Shown here one piece after another: positions 54,880-64,000 of a DNA stretch of 64,000 nt. Within the stretch, counting starts at the first letter, position 1. Each line of letters starts with the position of its first letter. The notes under the pieces are model-generated. The model made no database searches, had not been told where the DNA came from, and saw only the letters and a list, made by a program, of their open reading frames with translations. A program made the translations under genes and the position numbers. This stretch comes from Takakia lepidozioides (lineage: Eukaryota > Streptophyta > Takakiopsida > Takakiales > Takakiaceae). The stretch spans positions 20,088,001 through 20,152,000 of the forward strand of contig CM060734.1 of assembly GCA_030704615.1 (NCBI GenBank), written 5' to 3'.

Positions 54880-56560
54880 GAGAGAGAGAGAAGACGCCGG
54901 CCGGGCCGACGTAACTAAGAGCCACTTCGCCTCACGGCTACTGCCCCCTTTCGGGGGTGGGCCCTATAAATAACTCGGTGCCCAAGGGACACCAGTAACC
55001 TAGGGAAGAGGTACTGGGGGTACATAGGGTACCCCGGCATACCCAGGGTACTATGGGAGTTTAGGGTGCCGTGGGAGGGTTGGATTCTAGTTGTCTAGTT
55101 GTAAGGTAGCGAAAGGCCGTGAGATGTATGGCCTTAAAACATTTATGTATATGGGATGTCGGGAAGTGGAAGTTGTCGTGTAAGGCAGCTATGTTGGCGT
55201 TGTGGATACCACCGCGAGTGCCGGCCATGATAACAGAGAGGGGGCCCGTGTTCCAGCCCCTCTGTCGGAGGGCAAGGATGAGAGGTGCATACTTTTGTCG
55301 TTTCTCTAGAATTGAGGCAGCGGGATAACAATCATGACAGTATGTGAATTCGATAAAGTAGATGGTGATATGCGGGGATGAGGAGGTAGGCGGTGATTTG
55401 TTAATGTGTAGGCCATGAACAAGCAGTATGTCAGGGCGTAGTCTAGCGAGGCAAGTACAAGGGGGCCATAGACATGAGCATGGGAGTAGCCATGTGGGGA
55501 CGGTGTGGTCTGGGGGCTTACCTTGGTAGGTGTCAGCATTAACAAGTGAGAACCAGCGGGTTTCGGATCTCTGCATGAGGAGTTTGTGTATGTGCCAGAC
55601 TGCGTGATTATGGCGGGTTATATGAAGGCTATGGATAACCGGGTGGGTGCATTGACTGAGGAGGTGCGGCCAGGTGTCCCGAGCCGGATGGGTATGTAAA
55701 CAGAGAGGGCAGTATGGTGATGGGTAAAGGCGCGGCCAGAAGACGTGTTTGTGTTGATGACCCATATATTCTGCGTAGCGAAATTTGAGTGTTTGCTTTA
55801 TTTGAGCATCAGTCACAGCCTGGGAGTGCCAGAAATAATTGGAGAGTTTATGATGGAGTATTGGGGATAGAGTCCATTTTTGAATGTGCAATTTAGTGTG
55901 GCTCATAGAAGTCCTAGCTTATTGGGTGGCCTCCTTAGTGAGAGTGGTGATGAGGTTACGAATAGGCTTAGGGTTAGAGGGGTTAGGGATCGGATGTATC
56001 AGCCAAAATGGATGGGTGTGTGCTATGTGTATAGGGTCATTGGTGGGTTCGTCTAGGGGCTCTAGAGCACCGTTTTAAGCGAGAAGGTCCGCTGCCTCGT
56101 TACCAGCGATACCAGTATGTGAACGGACTTTAAAAAAAGTGGATGGGTTGGCCTATGGCAATGGCTAGATTGGCTATGTCGGTGATGAGATTCCGATCAG
56201 GGTGGTGGTGATGCGAGGAGGGGCAAGCAAGGTGATTACGTAGAGAGATGTAAGACTATCTGTGAAGATGTAGTGGGGGGGGGGGGGGGAGAAGAAGGGC
56301 AGATGGGAGAGGGCTACGTAGATGGCCATAAGCTCAGCACGGAGTATGGTGGCCGGCCCGGGTAGCCTTGCGGCTGTGCCCTGGTCCGAAGCAGCATGAA
56401 AAATTACCATAGCCAACATTGGAGCCCGTTTGGGAGCCGTCTGTATAGTGCGAGTGGAGTGGGGGATATTTGAGAGGCAGGGGTTGTTGGAACGGCAGGG
56501 GGGAGTCGGGTGTGATTGAGGGGGCGGTAAGGGGGCGTGGGGACTTGCAATTCGCAAGTC
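54880..56560 (-). mobile_element. LINE family B, RNase H to 3' end
   Basis: The minus strand carries a LINE RNase H domain (56557 to 56075) with LRAELMAIYVAL (catalytic E), YIFTDSLTSLYVI (catalytic D) and HTGIAGNEAADLLA. The stretch 55906-55061 encodes a C-terminal part with YCPLCLHTHPARDTWPHLLSQC (zinc-like CxxC...H...C), then ITIYFIEFTYCHDCYPA and IHNANIAALHDNFHF. The 3' UTR (to 54880) has GGGCCCACCCCCGAAAGG and AAGTGGCTCTTAGTTACG. Stops and frame changes split the parts, and RT and endonuclease are missing. Two other fragments of this family lie at 46.8 and 48.8 kb. Confidence 0.75.
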
Positions 56561-56667
56561 AGTGTAGTATTTCTACACACTGTCGCCATAATGAAATTTT
56601 AAGTCTGGTGTGGTGTAAGCTATGGGCTTTTCTTCACGAAAGAGCTTGCGAGCCAATTCTCTGGCTT

Positions 56668-57593
56668 CTACTCAAGTAAGATCCGAAATGACTTGACTTG
56701 GAATCGTGGGGAAACTCCATTCATTTCAGTGCTGATTTCAAAAAATTCCAAGAAGGACTCAAAATCCTCCCCTAAGTTGTACTCAGGGTATTGCTGCTTA
56801 TGCATTCGCTCCCCATGATCAGTTTTCCGTGGAGTAGTATCCGGGACTTTATTTTGTTTCAGCAACATCTTCATAAGCGGGGGGCAATTTGAAATCACCC
56901 CCATGGCTTCACACAGCTCGTCCAAATCAATGTGGGTTGAGGCACAGTCGCCGGATCTTTGTGATCTCCGGACGACTCTCCCCTTTCCATATTATTCTTT
57001 TCATTAGTTGTTGTCTCTTCCCTCTCCTCCGCTGCACGTTTTTCCAAATCACTTAGTCCCATCGTCTCTTCTGCTTCCCTTTCTAGCATAGATCATGTAA
57101 ATACAGGCATGAGAAGAGGAGTACACGGCTACCTGTCCGAAGGGGCACTGAGCTTCGAATCCCACCCAGACACACAATGGGATGGGATGAAGCGATGCTT
57201 GTGCAGCAGGTACACTCATTCTTCCAAGAACGCCCACAGTTCATTTTCACCCTTGAGCCAAAAAGCCACGCGCACGATGTTGCGTACCACCTTCTCCTTC
57301 ACCAACAGCGTATGGGCAGGATATGTCTTGGCTTCTTCGGCCTTGTAGAGACCTACTGTTTCACGCCGAAAACACACCCCCGGAAAGATCAACACATCAC
57401 TGGGACAAAAAGAAAATTCAGAGTTGGGTATACCCGTGATGAGCTCTTCCCAAGTGGGATCCCGGGTAGGGGCTGGCGGAACTCGAGGCCGTAAATTAGC
57501 AAGCAGAATCGAAGTACCTCCTTTAACCAGTTTCCACAATCGTAGAGGGCTCGGCTTGTCAGGAGGCAGGAAGCTCTCAAGCTCTACACCCAA
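56668..57593 (-). pseudogene. gag-like retroelement remnant or unknown gene
   Basis: Three minus-strand frames follow each other. They are 57593-57216 (MGVELESFLPPDKP, DPTWEELITGIPNSEF), 57089-56895 (REAEETMGLSDLEKRAAEE, very charged) and 56925-56668 (DELCEAMGVISNCPPLMKM, PEYNLGEDFESFLEFFEI). The last stretch resembles the start of Gypsy gag (YxGEDxxxFLxxFE), and the charged linker fits. No zinc knuckle or pol follows. It could also be a host gene I do not know. Confidence 0.3.
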
Positions 57594-57599
57594 TTCTCA

Positions 57600-60500
57600 A
57601 CTCACAGAGAATTGTGGAATGCCCAAAACAGCCCAACTAAGCTGTCAAGTTATTTTACCACTAGTGTGAAACTAGCTAGGAAATAGCTAGCTTTTACATA
57701 TTGACATTTGGGATTGGCCCAAGTGTCAATCCAGAGGTCAAGGCAGATTTAGGCCCTGGAGTGGTTATCTTCACGGCAAGCGCGGAAGGCTCATCTTTCT
57801 CGAGTTGAGCCTCACCGCGCCTAGCTATGGCGCCGTAGTGTGGATTCCCCATGGCGTGGGGTGCACTTGGCTTGACTTGTATTTGAGTGATGAGGTTATA
57901 TATGCATGAGTTTATGCTTCAGATTTGTGAGCTCGTGCTTGTATTCTTCTTCTTTATCACTCGAGAAAGATCAGCTCGAGTCTGTGAGTGCCAGGTTCGA
58001 GTTGTTTTGTAGCACTTGTGTTTTCATGAGAAGCGGTTCAGCCTAGAGTGCAGGGATCCGTGCATGAGCCTATCCAAAGTGGATAGAGTGCAAAGGCGAA
58101 CAGGTTGCAGGTTTGCAATGGATAGAGAGGCGGGTAGCCTATGTTGAAGAGCGGCGTTGCATAGCTCAACGCTATGGCAACCAAGTTTGGGCTTCTAGTG
58201 TGAAGCGGGGAGATGCTGGTCTCGAGTGGATGAACTGGTGGTCGTCTTCTTCAGCTGCAGGCCAAGTTAAGAAGCTGCAGCAATGTGGAGCTGCGAGGGT
58301 GTTAGATGTAAGTCACAGTTATCAGGAGCTCCAACTTCAAGCTCATAAGGAGGTATGAGTGAAGAGAGATGGTTGATTTCTCTTGTATGCAAGGCAATGC
58401 ATTTGTGGCTATGTTGAGTTGGGGGTTTCAATCTGAAACTCTAGCGGTATGAGGGCTCTTGCCATGGCAAGAGCGGGGCTGGAACAGGAGCTAAGAGGTG
58501 CGGCAAGGCCATGGAATGTGCACCTAGGGTTTCAGAGCTTGGAAGAAAAGTTCTTGCACCACAAGAGGAGTGTCTTGTGGCTGGAAATGTAAGCCTTAGG
58601 GTTTCAGGAGCTTGGCAAGGGCTGTGGAGTGCTTAGTCTTGTCTTAGAGAGCATCAATGAGCCAAGGAGCCAAGATAAGGGGCTGATATCTCTTGTGTGA
58701 AGAGGTTGCATGTGTGGAGCATGTATTCAGCTCATTGAAGCTTCCATCTTCAAGCTTGGAGGGCAAGCAAGGAAGAGGGAAGGGCTGGCTTCCCTTATGT
58801 GAGGGCAATGCATGTGTGGAGCATGCTATCAGCCTGATGTGGTGGCCCGTGTTGACCTGTGGACGGCCTGTGCTGACTCGTGGAGGCACTGGTGGACTGC
58901 CTAAGGACTGGCATGTGGTCTGGAAGGCCGAATTTTGAAGCTCGTGGAGGCGGTTTGAGGAGTATCTTCATGATATTCCCATGGTCATGCAAGTGAGGGA
59001 AGAGAGGAGAGGAAGAGTGTTGGGATGAGGGCATGCTGGGGTTAGGCATTGCTTTAGCTTCTCTTCCTCGTAGTTTCCACCCTCTCATTAGGCCAAGACC
59101 TTTCCGTAGGTGGAGGCAAGAGTCAGTCCGGATTTGGGCTGGGGTGTCCTTGTAGGAGCAACACCATGGAGTTGTTTTTGGTGTGGGGGAGTTGCTCGCG
59201 CAGGGGATTACATATAGACTCGGTCTTGTTCTGGGACGTGATGTTCACCTTCGTTGTCAAAGAGGTTTTGACATCTATTTTGAGTGTTTTCTTTGGAGAT
59301 GAGCACTCTAAAGATGATGTATATATTGTGGTATAGTTTTTGTAAATTCATCTTTAGGCTTGAGTCTGGACTAGCTACACGCCCCTGTAACCAAGTCGAA
59401 TAAGCTGCAGATGCGTCGGTTATGTATGTAAGCTCAATTTCTTGGCTTCTCACTATTTCTGATGCATAGATTGAGTGTAATTTGTGATCCGAAAGCATGA
59501 TATATTGGAACTTGCTGTTGCAACATATCTGGTTGCACACACACCAGCTGCATCATCACACGATCATTGGCAAGGAAGACAAACCCTTGATGAATGAAGG
59601 AATATGTTTGAACTACCATTACGGCCTGGTGGTCGTTTGGTAGATCTCACTAGGACTATTTCTGGATTCTATGCCCAATGTCCATCGCGGGGCCACTGGC
59701 GGTCTATCAACAGAGCGAGTTGTTGATGAATCTAAACCTCCCTTCTCTTGTATGATCCTTGAATTTACAGAGCTGGAACTGTAGCCATGGCAGTTAGGCA
59801 GCTATTTTGCACTCCTATTACCTTTTATTACTCCATAGATTATTAGCACAGTTATCAGCCTGGTGTGATCGCGATCATCTTCTAAGCATGATCAGTTTAC
59901 TGATCTGTGGAAAGTGAACACACCTGGCAAAGATCACATCAAACTGAGACAACAACTTCAGGTCATAGCCCGCACGTGCTAATCACAACTCTGCTTCATG
60001 TTCTGAGTGTGTGTCTCCCTTCTCCCCATGCCCAGACTCTCACACAGCACAATTGCAACTCGGACCCACTGTGTTGAAAGGCACCATGACACAGCCTAGG
60101 ATATTCCACTGCCAACTTCCAGGGTGATCATGGCTGTCTACTACTTCCAAGCAACTTCATGCGGCTGACTTGAGCACCACCCAGACGCTTCTCTGTGATT
60201 GCGGGCCTCACTTCGCAGCCCTTATTATTGTCATGTTATCTTACAACCAAATTTCAAATGTTACCCAGCTCCTGTCTATGTTTGCTGCTCAAATCTCTCT
60301 ACTCTCACCTTGTTTCTCCCGAGCAGTGGGTAGCACGTTCAGATGCATCGAAGCCTCAGGACTCTCAGTTCTTAGCTCTTCTCACACCGTCACACATGAT
60401 CAAATCCTTCCATAGTGACAAGCTACAAGCTGGCCATCGAACATTTGAACCATTGTTAACCTTGCTGTACTTTACTTAACTCTTCAACCCACAAACCAAG

Positions 60501-60852
60501 TGCAAAACCAGATGCCGGTTGGGCTGAAAAGAGCAATAACTACATACCTACCCACTTGCTAAGCAATCTCCAGGAATCCCACACGAATATGTACAGATGG
60601 AGTAACACACCAAACAACAGTGAGACTATCAACAGTTTCACATAATTGTTGGAAAGCTATGGTTGAAGTTTGTAGCTCGAGTAGATTAGCTTAGTTAGGT
60701 CGATGAGAGAGAAAGGTTAGACTAGCATTTTGTTCGAAAGAAACCAAGTTTCTAGCAGTCTGAAATTGACCAAACTGAACAAAATCTTATCTCGAGAGCT
60801 AGAAAAGGATTTGAGTCCCTCAAGTCACCCTGCAACTGAGGCTGAATGGATG
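57600..60852. other. No recognisable gene; weak internal repeats
   Basis: A G-rich stretch with frames such as 58113-58358 that show no family. A related ~35-bp stretch (GTTGCATGTGTGGAGCATG / AATGCATGTGTGGAGCATG) occurs near 58706 and 58807, with a weaker copy near 58398. Nothing else is supported. Confidence 0.35.
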
Positions 60853-62067
60853 TTAGCCCCGGGAATTTGCACGCTTGCGCTTGAAGGGTGAAACGCATAC
60901 CCAGACGTCGTTCAGCACAGATTTGGCCAAATCTGTGCGGACATCAATGGAATTCAGCCTTGCGTACTTCTCTGGAAGCAGTCGGTAGCTAGGTGTACAG
61001 CTCGCACAATTTGACAGATCAAGTTCTGAGATCCCTTTTAAGGTGGAGGGATTAGTACGTTTGCACATCCCCTTGACCTTATCGCCACCTTGTAGTAGTT
61101 GATTCTCGCGGATGCGTTTGTTGACCAACCTTTTAGATATTCTTACATGGGGCATCCGTTGCTGCTCTTGACTGTCTAGTTTGTTCTTCTCCAGCTCATT
61201 CCACTCGAGAAACCTCACAAGCGCATGTGATGGCGTACTTGTCAAGTTTTGTCTGTCGTTGTCTTCCTCCCACTCCCTGATCTCTGGAGTACTGAGTACC
61301 ACGGTTGAAACTGATTCCTCTCAAGATCTTTCTCCCTCCCCCCTCTTGCCACCATCCGGCTGGCCGTGCGCAACCCCTTTAATCTTCAGAGAAAGTGGCC
61401 GGTACAACTTTCGTTTTCGTATAGCGGGCCCTTGCCCAGCTACGAGAATGAATCCTTTCAGTAGATCAGGATGGCGGCGGAAAAGAGTGCTCACCTTCTC
61501 GCACACTGTACCACGAGAGATATGCCCATCCCGAAACTCCTTCAGTATCTCCGTAAAGGCCTTGAAGACAGTGTGCCCATCACCCAATGTGAAGCGGACC
61601 TTCTGAATGTATTCCAACGCTTTAGTATGCATCCTCTTCAACGTCAAAGTTCCATCTTGTTTCAGACCCTTGTTCTTCACTGCCAAAGCCTGATCTGAAA
61701 CCTCGTCCTCCACTGCCTGATATGAAATCAGATCCCTGTCCTCCGACGACGAAGCTTGATGTGCAATCGCTTTCTGGTAAGGTAACTTACAATCACGGGG
61801 AAGAAAGGTACCGAATCCCCATATGAGCTCGGGGTGCCCCCTGAGAAGCTCCAGCACTCTCGCTATCAACACTTGAACGTCCCACTTCTTTGCTCTGAAC
61901 TCGCTCAATAGCTGCACAAACTTCGTGTACTTCTCCAAGTCATTGAATTGCATCCTCACTACGTCGAGATAGATCATGCACTGCCCAACTGTGGGCATCT
62001 CTGGGTGTGCATCATGTGCAAGTAGATCAGCAGAGATAGCGCTAGGTCCCGCCATGCTCCCCTCCAT
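60853..62067 (-). pseudogene. SIN3-like co-repressor, intronless, internal stop
   Basis: SIN3 proteins are nuclear scaffolds for histone deacetylases. The ATG at 62067 (MEGSMAGPS) starts a frame with PAH1 (IYLDVVRMQF...YTKFVQLLSEFRAKKWDV, RVLELLRGHPELIWGFGTFL) and PAH2 (ALEYIQKVRFTLGD, VFKAFTEILKEFRDGH, VSTLFRRHPDLLKGF). A TGA at 61321-61323 ends it. The same frame then continues EESVSTVVLSTPEIREWEED to the SIN3 block DLSNCASCTPSYRLLPEKY and SVLNDVWVCVSP, stopping at 60853 inside the HDAC-interaction region. Plant SIN3 genes have many introns and are over 1,300 residues. This copy has none and is about 400 codons, so it is likely a truncated retrocopy. PAH3 and the C-terminal domain are absent. 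Confidence 0.8.
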
Positions 62068-62115
62068 CGCTCGCACCGAGACTGGTAGTGCTCACAGCAG
62101 AAACTTTTTCCCCGC

Positions 62116-62124
62116 TTTATATAT
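62116..62124 (-). promoter_or_regulatory. TATA box of the SIN3-like gene
   Basis: CATATATAAAG on the minus strand lies about 50 bp before the ATG at 62067, so a very short leader would follow. It suggests that the copy has gained or kept a promoter. Confidence 0.4.
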
Positions 62125-62184
62125 GGTCTTCCGAACGGAAAGCTTTCCAGTTCATTCAGAAACCCGCTTTTACATTCATTCATA

Positions 62185-62400
62185 ACACTGCAGCTTCAAA
62201 AAATCGGCTTATTTGAAAGCATATTCCGATAGATACCTTATACTTCTCTTGTCGAGGCATCCCGTCTGTCGAGGCATCCTGTCGAGGAAGGAGACATAAC
62301 ACTGCTTGTTGCAAAAGTTGGCTTATTCAAGATCATATTCTGAGAGATACCTTTACTTCTCTTGTCGAGCCATCCTGTCTAAGCACAGGAGATAAAAAAA
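62185..62400. repeat. Two ~115-bp direct repeats upstream of the SIN3-like gene
   Basis: The order AACACTGC, GGCTTATT, ATCATATTC/GCATATTCCG, AGATACCTT, ACTTCTCTTGTCGAG and CATCC occurs from about 62186 and again from about 62301. Inside the first copy TGTCGAGGCATCC is itself repeated (62256 and 62268). This lies where the promoter of the SIN3-like gene should be. Confidence 0.6.
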
Positions 62401-62938
62401 AACCTGCTTCTCATTTCTTCATTCCTAGGCAAGCATTCTTGCTTTCTGGACAGAATTTGTGTTGTCACGTCCTCAGGCTGAATCTAGATAGAGAGAGTAG
62501 ACCTTGAATCATCACAACGAGTTTGTGTGATGGATAATTAACGTGGGTGGTGACGTTGGAGCTTTTGCTTGGGTGTGTGGATGAAACTGCTTTGGAAGTC
62601 TGAGTCAGTCGTGACCTCTTCGTGAGATTCCGTCTTCTCTGCCAGGCCCATCTATCAACTACATTCCCCAGATAGGATTAAGTCCGGTAGAGGAATGGGA
62701 ACAAACCCATAGCGCCGGAATCGTGGTAGAGATGCAGGGTAACTAAAAATCATTGACAGAGGATTTAGCTCGTATGAAACACTTGAGAACAGTAGATTGT
62801 GTACGGGGGATCCTGCATTATTGAAGTGAGAGGTAGTGGCAAAATGGCGGCTTGTGTATCGCGCACAGAGAGAGAGAGAGAGAAAGAGTTTGTCTGCTCG
62901 AGCTTTTCTGTGTTTTGAGAGTTTCGCAACTGAGCACT
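62401..62938. other. No recognisable gene
   Basis: Mixed sequence. A run of AGAGAGAGAGAG lies just before the frame that starts at 62939. Nothing else is supported. Confidence 0.35.
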
Positions 62939-63310
62939 ATGGCTTCCAGTTCTGAACGTGGTTGGTTTGAGCTTGATCAATTCGAGGTCTCGCGCTTGAA
63001 GCAGACTCTGGCATTGGAATCTCGCTACATTTGCGAGCTTGCACCCAACCTGTTGCCTGAGCAGTTGGTGTTTGTCAATTATCCGGAGGGAGAACCTATT
63101 CCACGGCCTGAGCTCCCGCTGGACACGCCCTCGGAGTTCTGGGCCAAGACCTTTGAGGAAACTGCGCGCAAAGAGGCTTGCAAACCCATACGGAGCAGAG
63201 GGAGCAGAGCCGGCGCATTCGCGAGTCTCTTCAGGGAGCCTATGCCGCACGCCTTCTCCTCAAGCTTCATTCCAAGGAAGTCACTCTGCACATTCCCCTT
63301 GCTAGTGCCA
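62939..63310 (+). CDS. Unrecognised frame, probably first part of a gene or remnant
   Basis: The ATG at 62939 follows a GA repeat leader and opens MASSSERGWFELDQFEVSRL, then CELAPNLLPEQLVFVNYPEG and PSEFWAKTFEETARKEA. Up to about residue 80 the frame looks like a real protein. After that the better reading is in another frame (REQSRRIRESLQGAYAARLL, HSKEVTLHIPLASAKEQLE), so there is probably a one-base change near 63185. Family unknown. Confidence 0.35.
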
Positions 63311-63410
63311 AAGAGCAGTTGGAGAGTGGTGAAAAGCTTTGTCGTGCGCATACATATCGCTACACAACTACATCGCTGTCCAAAACCACACAACACATGT
63401 GCACACCACA

Positions 63411-63507
63411 CACTAGTATACCACTAGTCCACCACTAGTCCAACCACTAGGCTACAACTAGTCAGTCACTAGGCTGCCACTATGCTGCCCACTATGGCAG
63501 TCACTAG
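63411..63507 (+). repeat. CACTAG/CACTAT repeat, 11-12-bp spacing
   Basis: CACTAG, AACTAG or CACTAT starts at 63411, 63422, 63433, 63445, 63456, 63467, 63478, 63490 and 63502. Nine copies have 11- or 12-bp steps, close to one turn of DNA. The sequence between copies varies. Confidence 0.85.
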
Positions 63508-63589
63508 TCCACACAATCGCCCCCCTAGCTGGTGCTTAGGTCCCTCTAAGTCCAGGTAGCCACAAGATGTGATAATGACCATAGCCTCA

Positions 63590-64000
63590 CTAAGTCCTCC
63601 TGTCGCGGCCCTTTGCCTTGAGGGCAGGGGGTCGGGACACATGAGGGGCTGCCCATGTGGTGGGGGCATCGACAGCGATAGGTATGGGGGGCTGAAGCAC
63701 CCTTGAGTGCCCAAGGCACTGAAGGAGGCGGAGGCGCTCACTAGGTGGAGCCCCGCACACCGGGTTGCGGTGGGGGTGGCTCCACAAGGGGTGGTGGTAG
63801 CTAGCGGGACTTAGTGGGGGTGGCATAGGACTCACCATGGGGGCGGAGACCTCGTGGTGGGAGTCGTGGGGAGTCTTGGGACTCATCACGGTCCATAGGG
63901 GCCGTGGTGAGTGGGCCAAGACTCACCGCGACTCATCACCGGGAGTCGAGGGTTTTCCCCCGCGGACAGCTACAGAAGTATATATAGGGAGTAGTAACCC
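63590..64000. other. G-rich region with GGGACTCATCAC-type repeats and a TATA run
   Basis: GACTCACC, GACTCATCAC and GGAGTCG strings repeat between 63820 and 63950, partly as inverted pairs (CTCATCACGG / CCGTGGTGAG). A TATATATAGG near 63980 could be a promoter for an element that runs past the window edge. No gene is called. Confidence 0.3.

Noticed and set aside
61471-61698. + strand frame opposite the SIN3-like gene
   Set aside because: Shadow of the PAH2-coding strand; no independent features.

Overview
The window looks like nuclear DNA of a land plant. Its genes are split by many short exons with GT/AG borders and long introns. Several are plant-type: a PRL1-like WD40 protein, an ABA/stress/ripening (ASR) protein, bacterial-type (class II) dihydroorotase, a CYP72-clan P450 and an OSB-type organellar DNA-binding motif. 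All four major plant transposon groups are present: Copia, Ty3/Gypsy, LINE, and MULE/CACTA. The LINE types and intron sizes lean me towards a fern, lycophyte or gymnosperm rather than a compact angiosperm, but the sequence alone does not settle this.

0-5 kb: decayed accessory DNA. It holds a COMT-type O-methyltransferase fragment, a tandem array (~440 bp period) carrying four decayed copies of an OSB-like DPSxWWDxR exon, and a CACTA-like transposon end beside a cluster of six ACGT-core (bZIP-type) sites.

5.2-13.5 kb: a Copia retrotransposon on the minus strand (one LTR, 5' truncated) split inside its RNase H domain by a 4,433-bp Mutator-like element. That element has a perfect 9-bp target duplication and 43-bp terminal inverted repeats. 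It carries no visible transposase, but it holds an intron-containing piece of a DNA-methylase-like gene and a ~1-kb satellite-like array. This is the most interesting structure in the window.

13.5-20.5 kb: an eIF2-gamma gene fragment, the C-terminal end of a LINE (family A), and an unrecognised multi-exon gene.

20.5-43.6 kb: the gene-rich core. In order: a glycine-rich TGD5-like protein (-), homocysteine S-methyltransferase (+), dihydroorotase (-), tRNA (guanine-N7) methyltransferase (+), PRL1-like WD40 protein (-) and an ASR protein (+). Exon phases agree across almost all of these models. However, HMT and the tRNA methyltransferase each hold one in-frame stop, and the ASR gene has a one-base lesion in a C run. 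These are metabolic and RNA-processing housekeeping genes (methionine cycle, pyrimidine synthesis, tRNA modification, spliceosome-associated NineTeen complex) rather than a functional cluster.

43.9-64 kb: mostly transposon-derived. It contains a Gypsy element (-), three pieces of a second LINE family (B), a 570-bp block very rich in CCGG, a CYP72-clan P450 pseudogene followed by a LINE-A tail, TATA-containing blocks about 388 bp apart, a gag-like remnant, and an intronless SIN3-like gene with two PAH domains and one internal stop. Near the right edge there is a helically phased CACTAG repeat.
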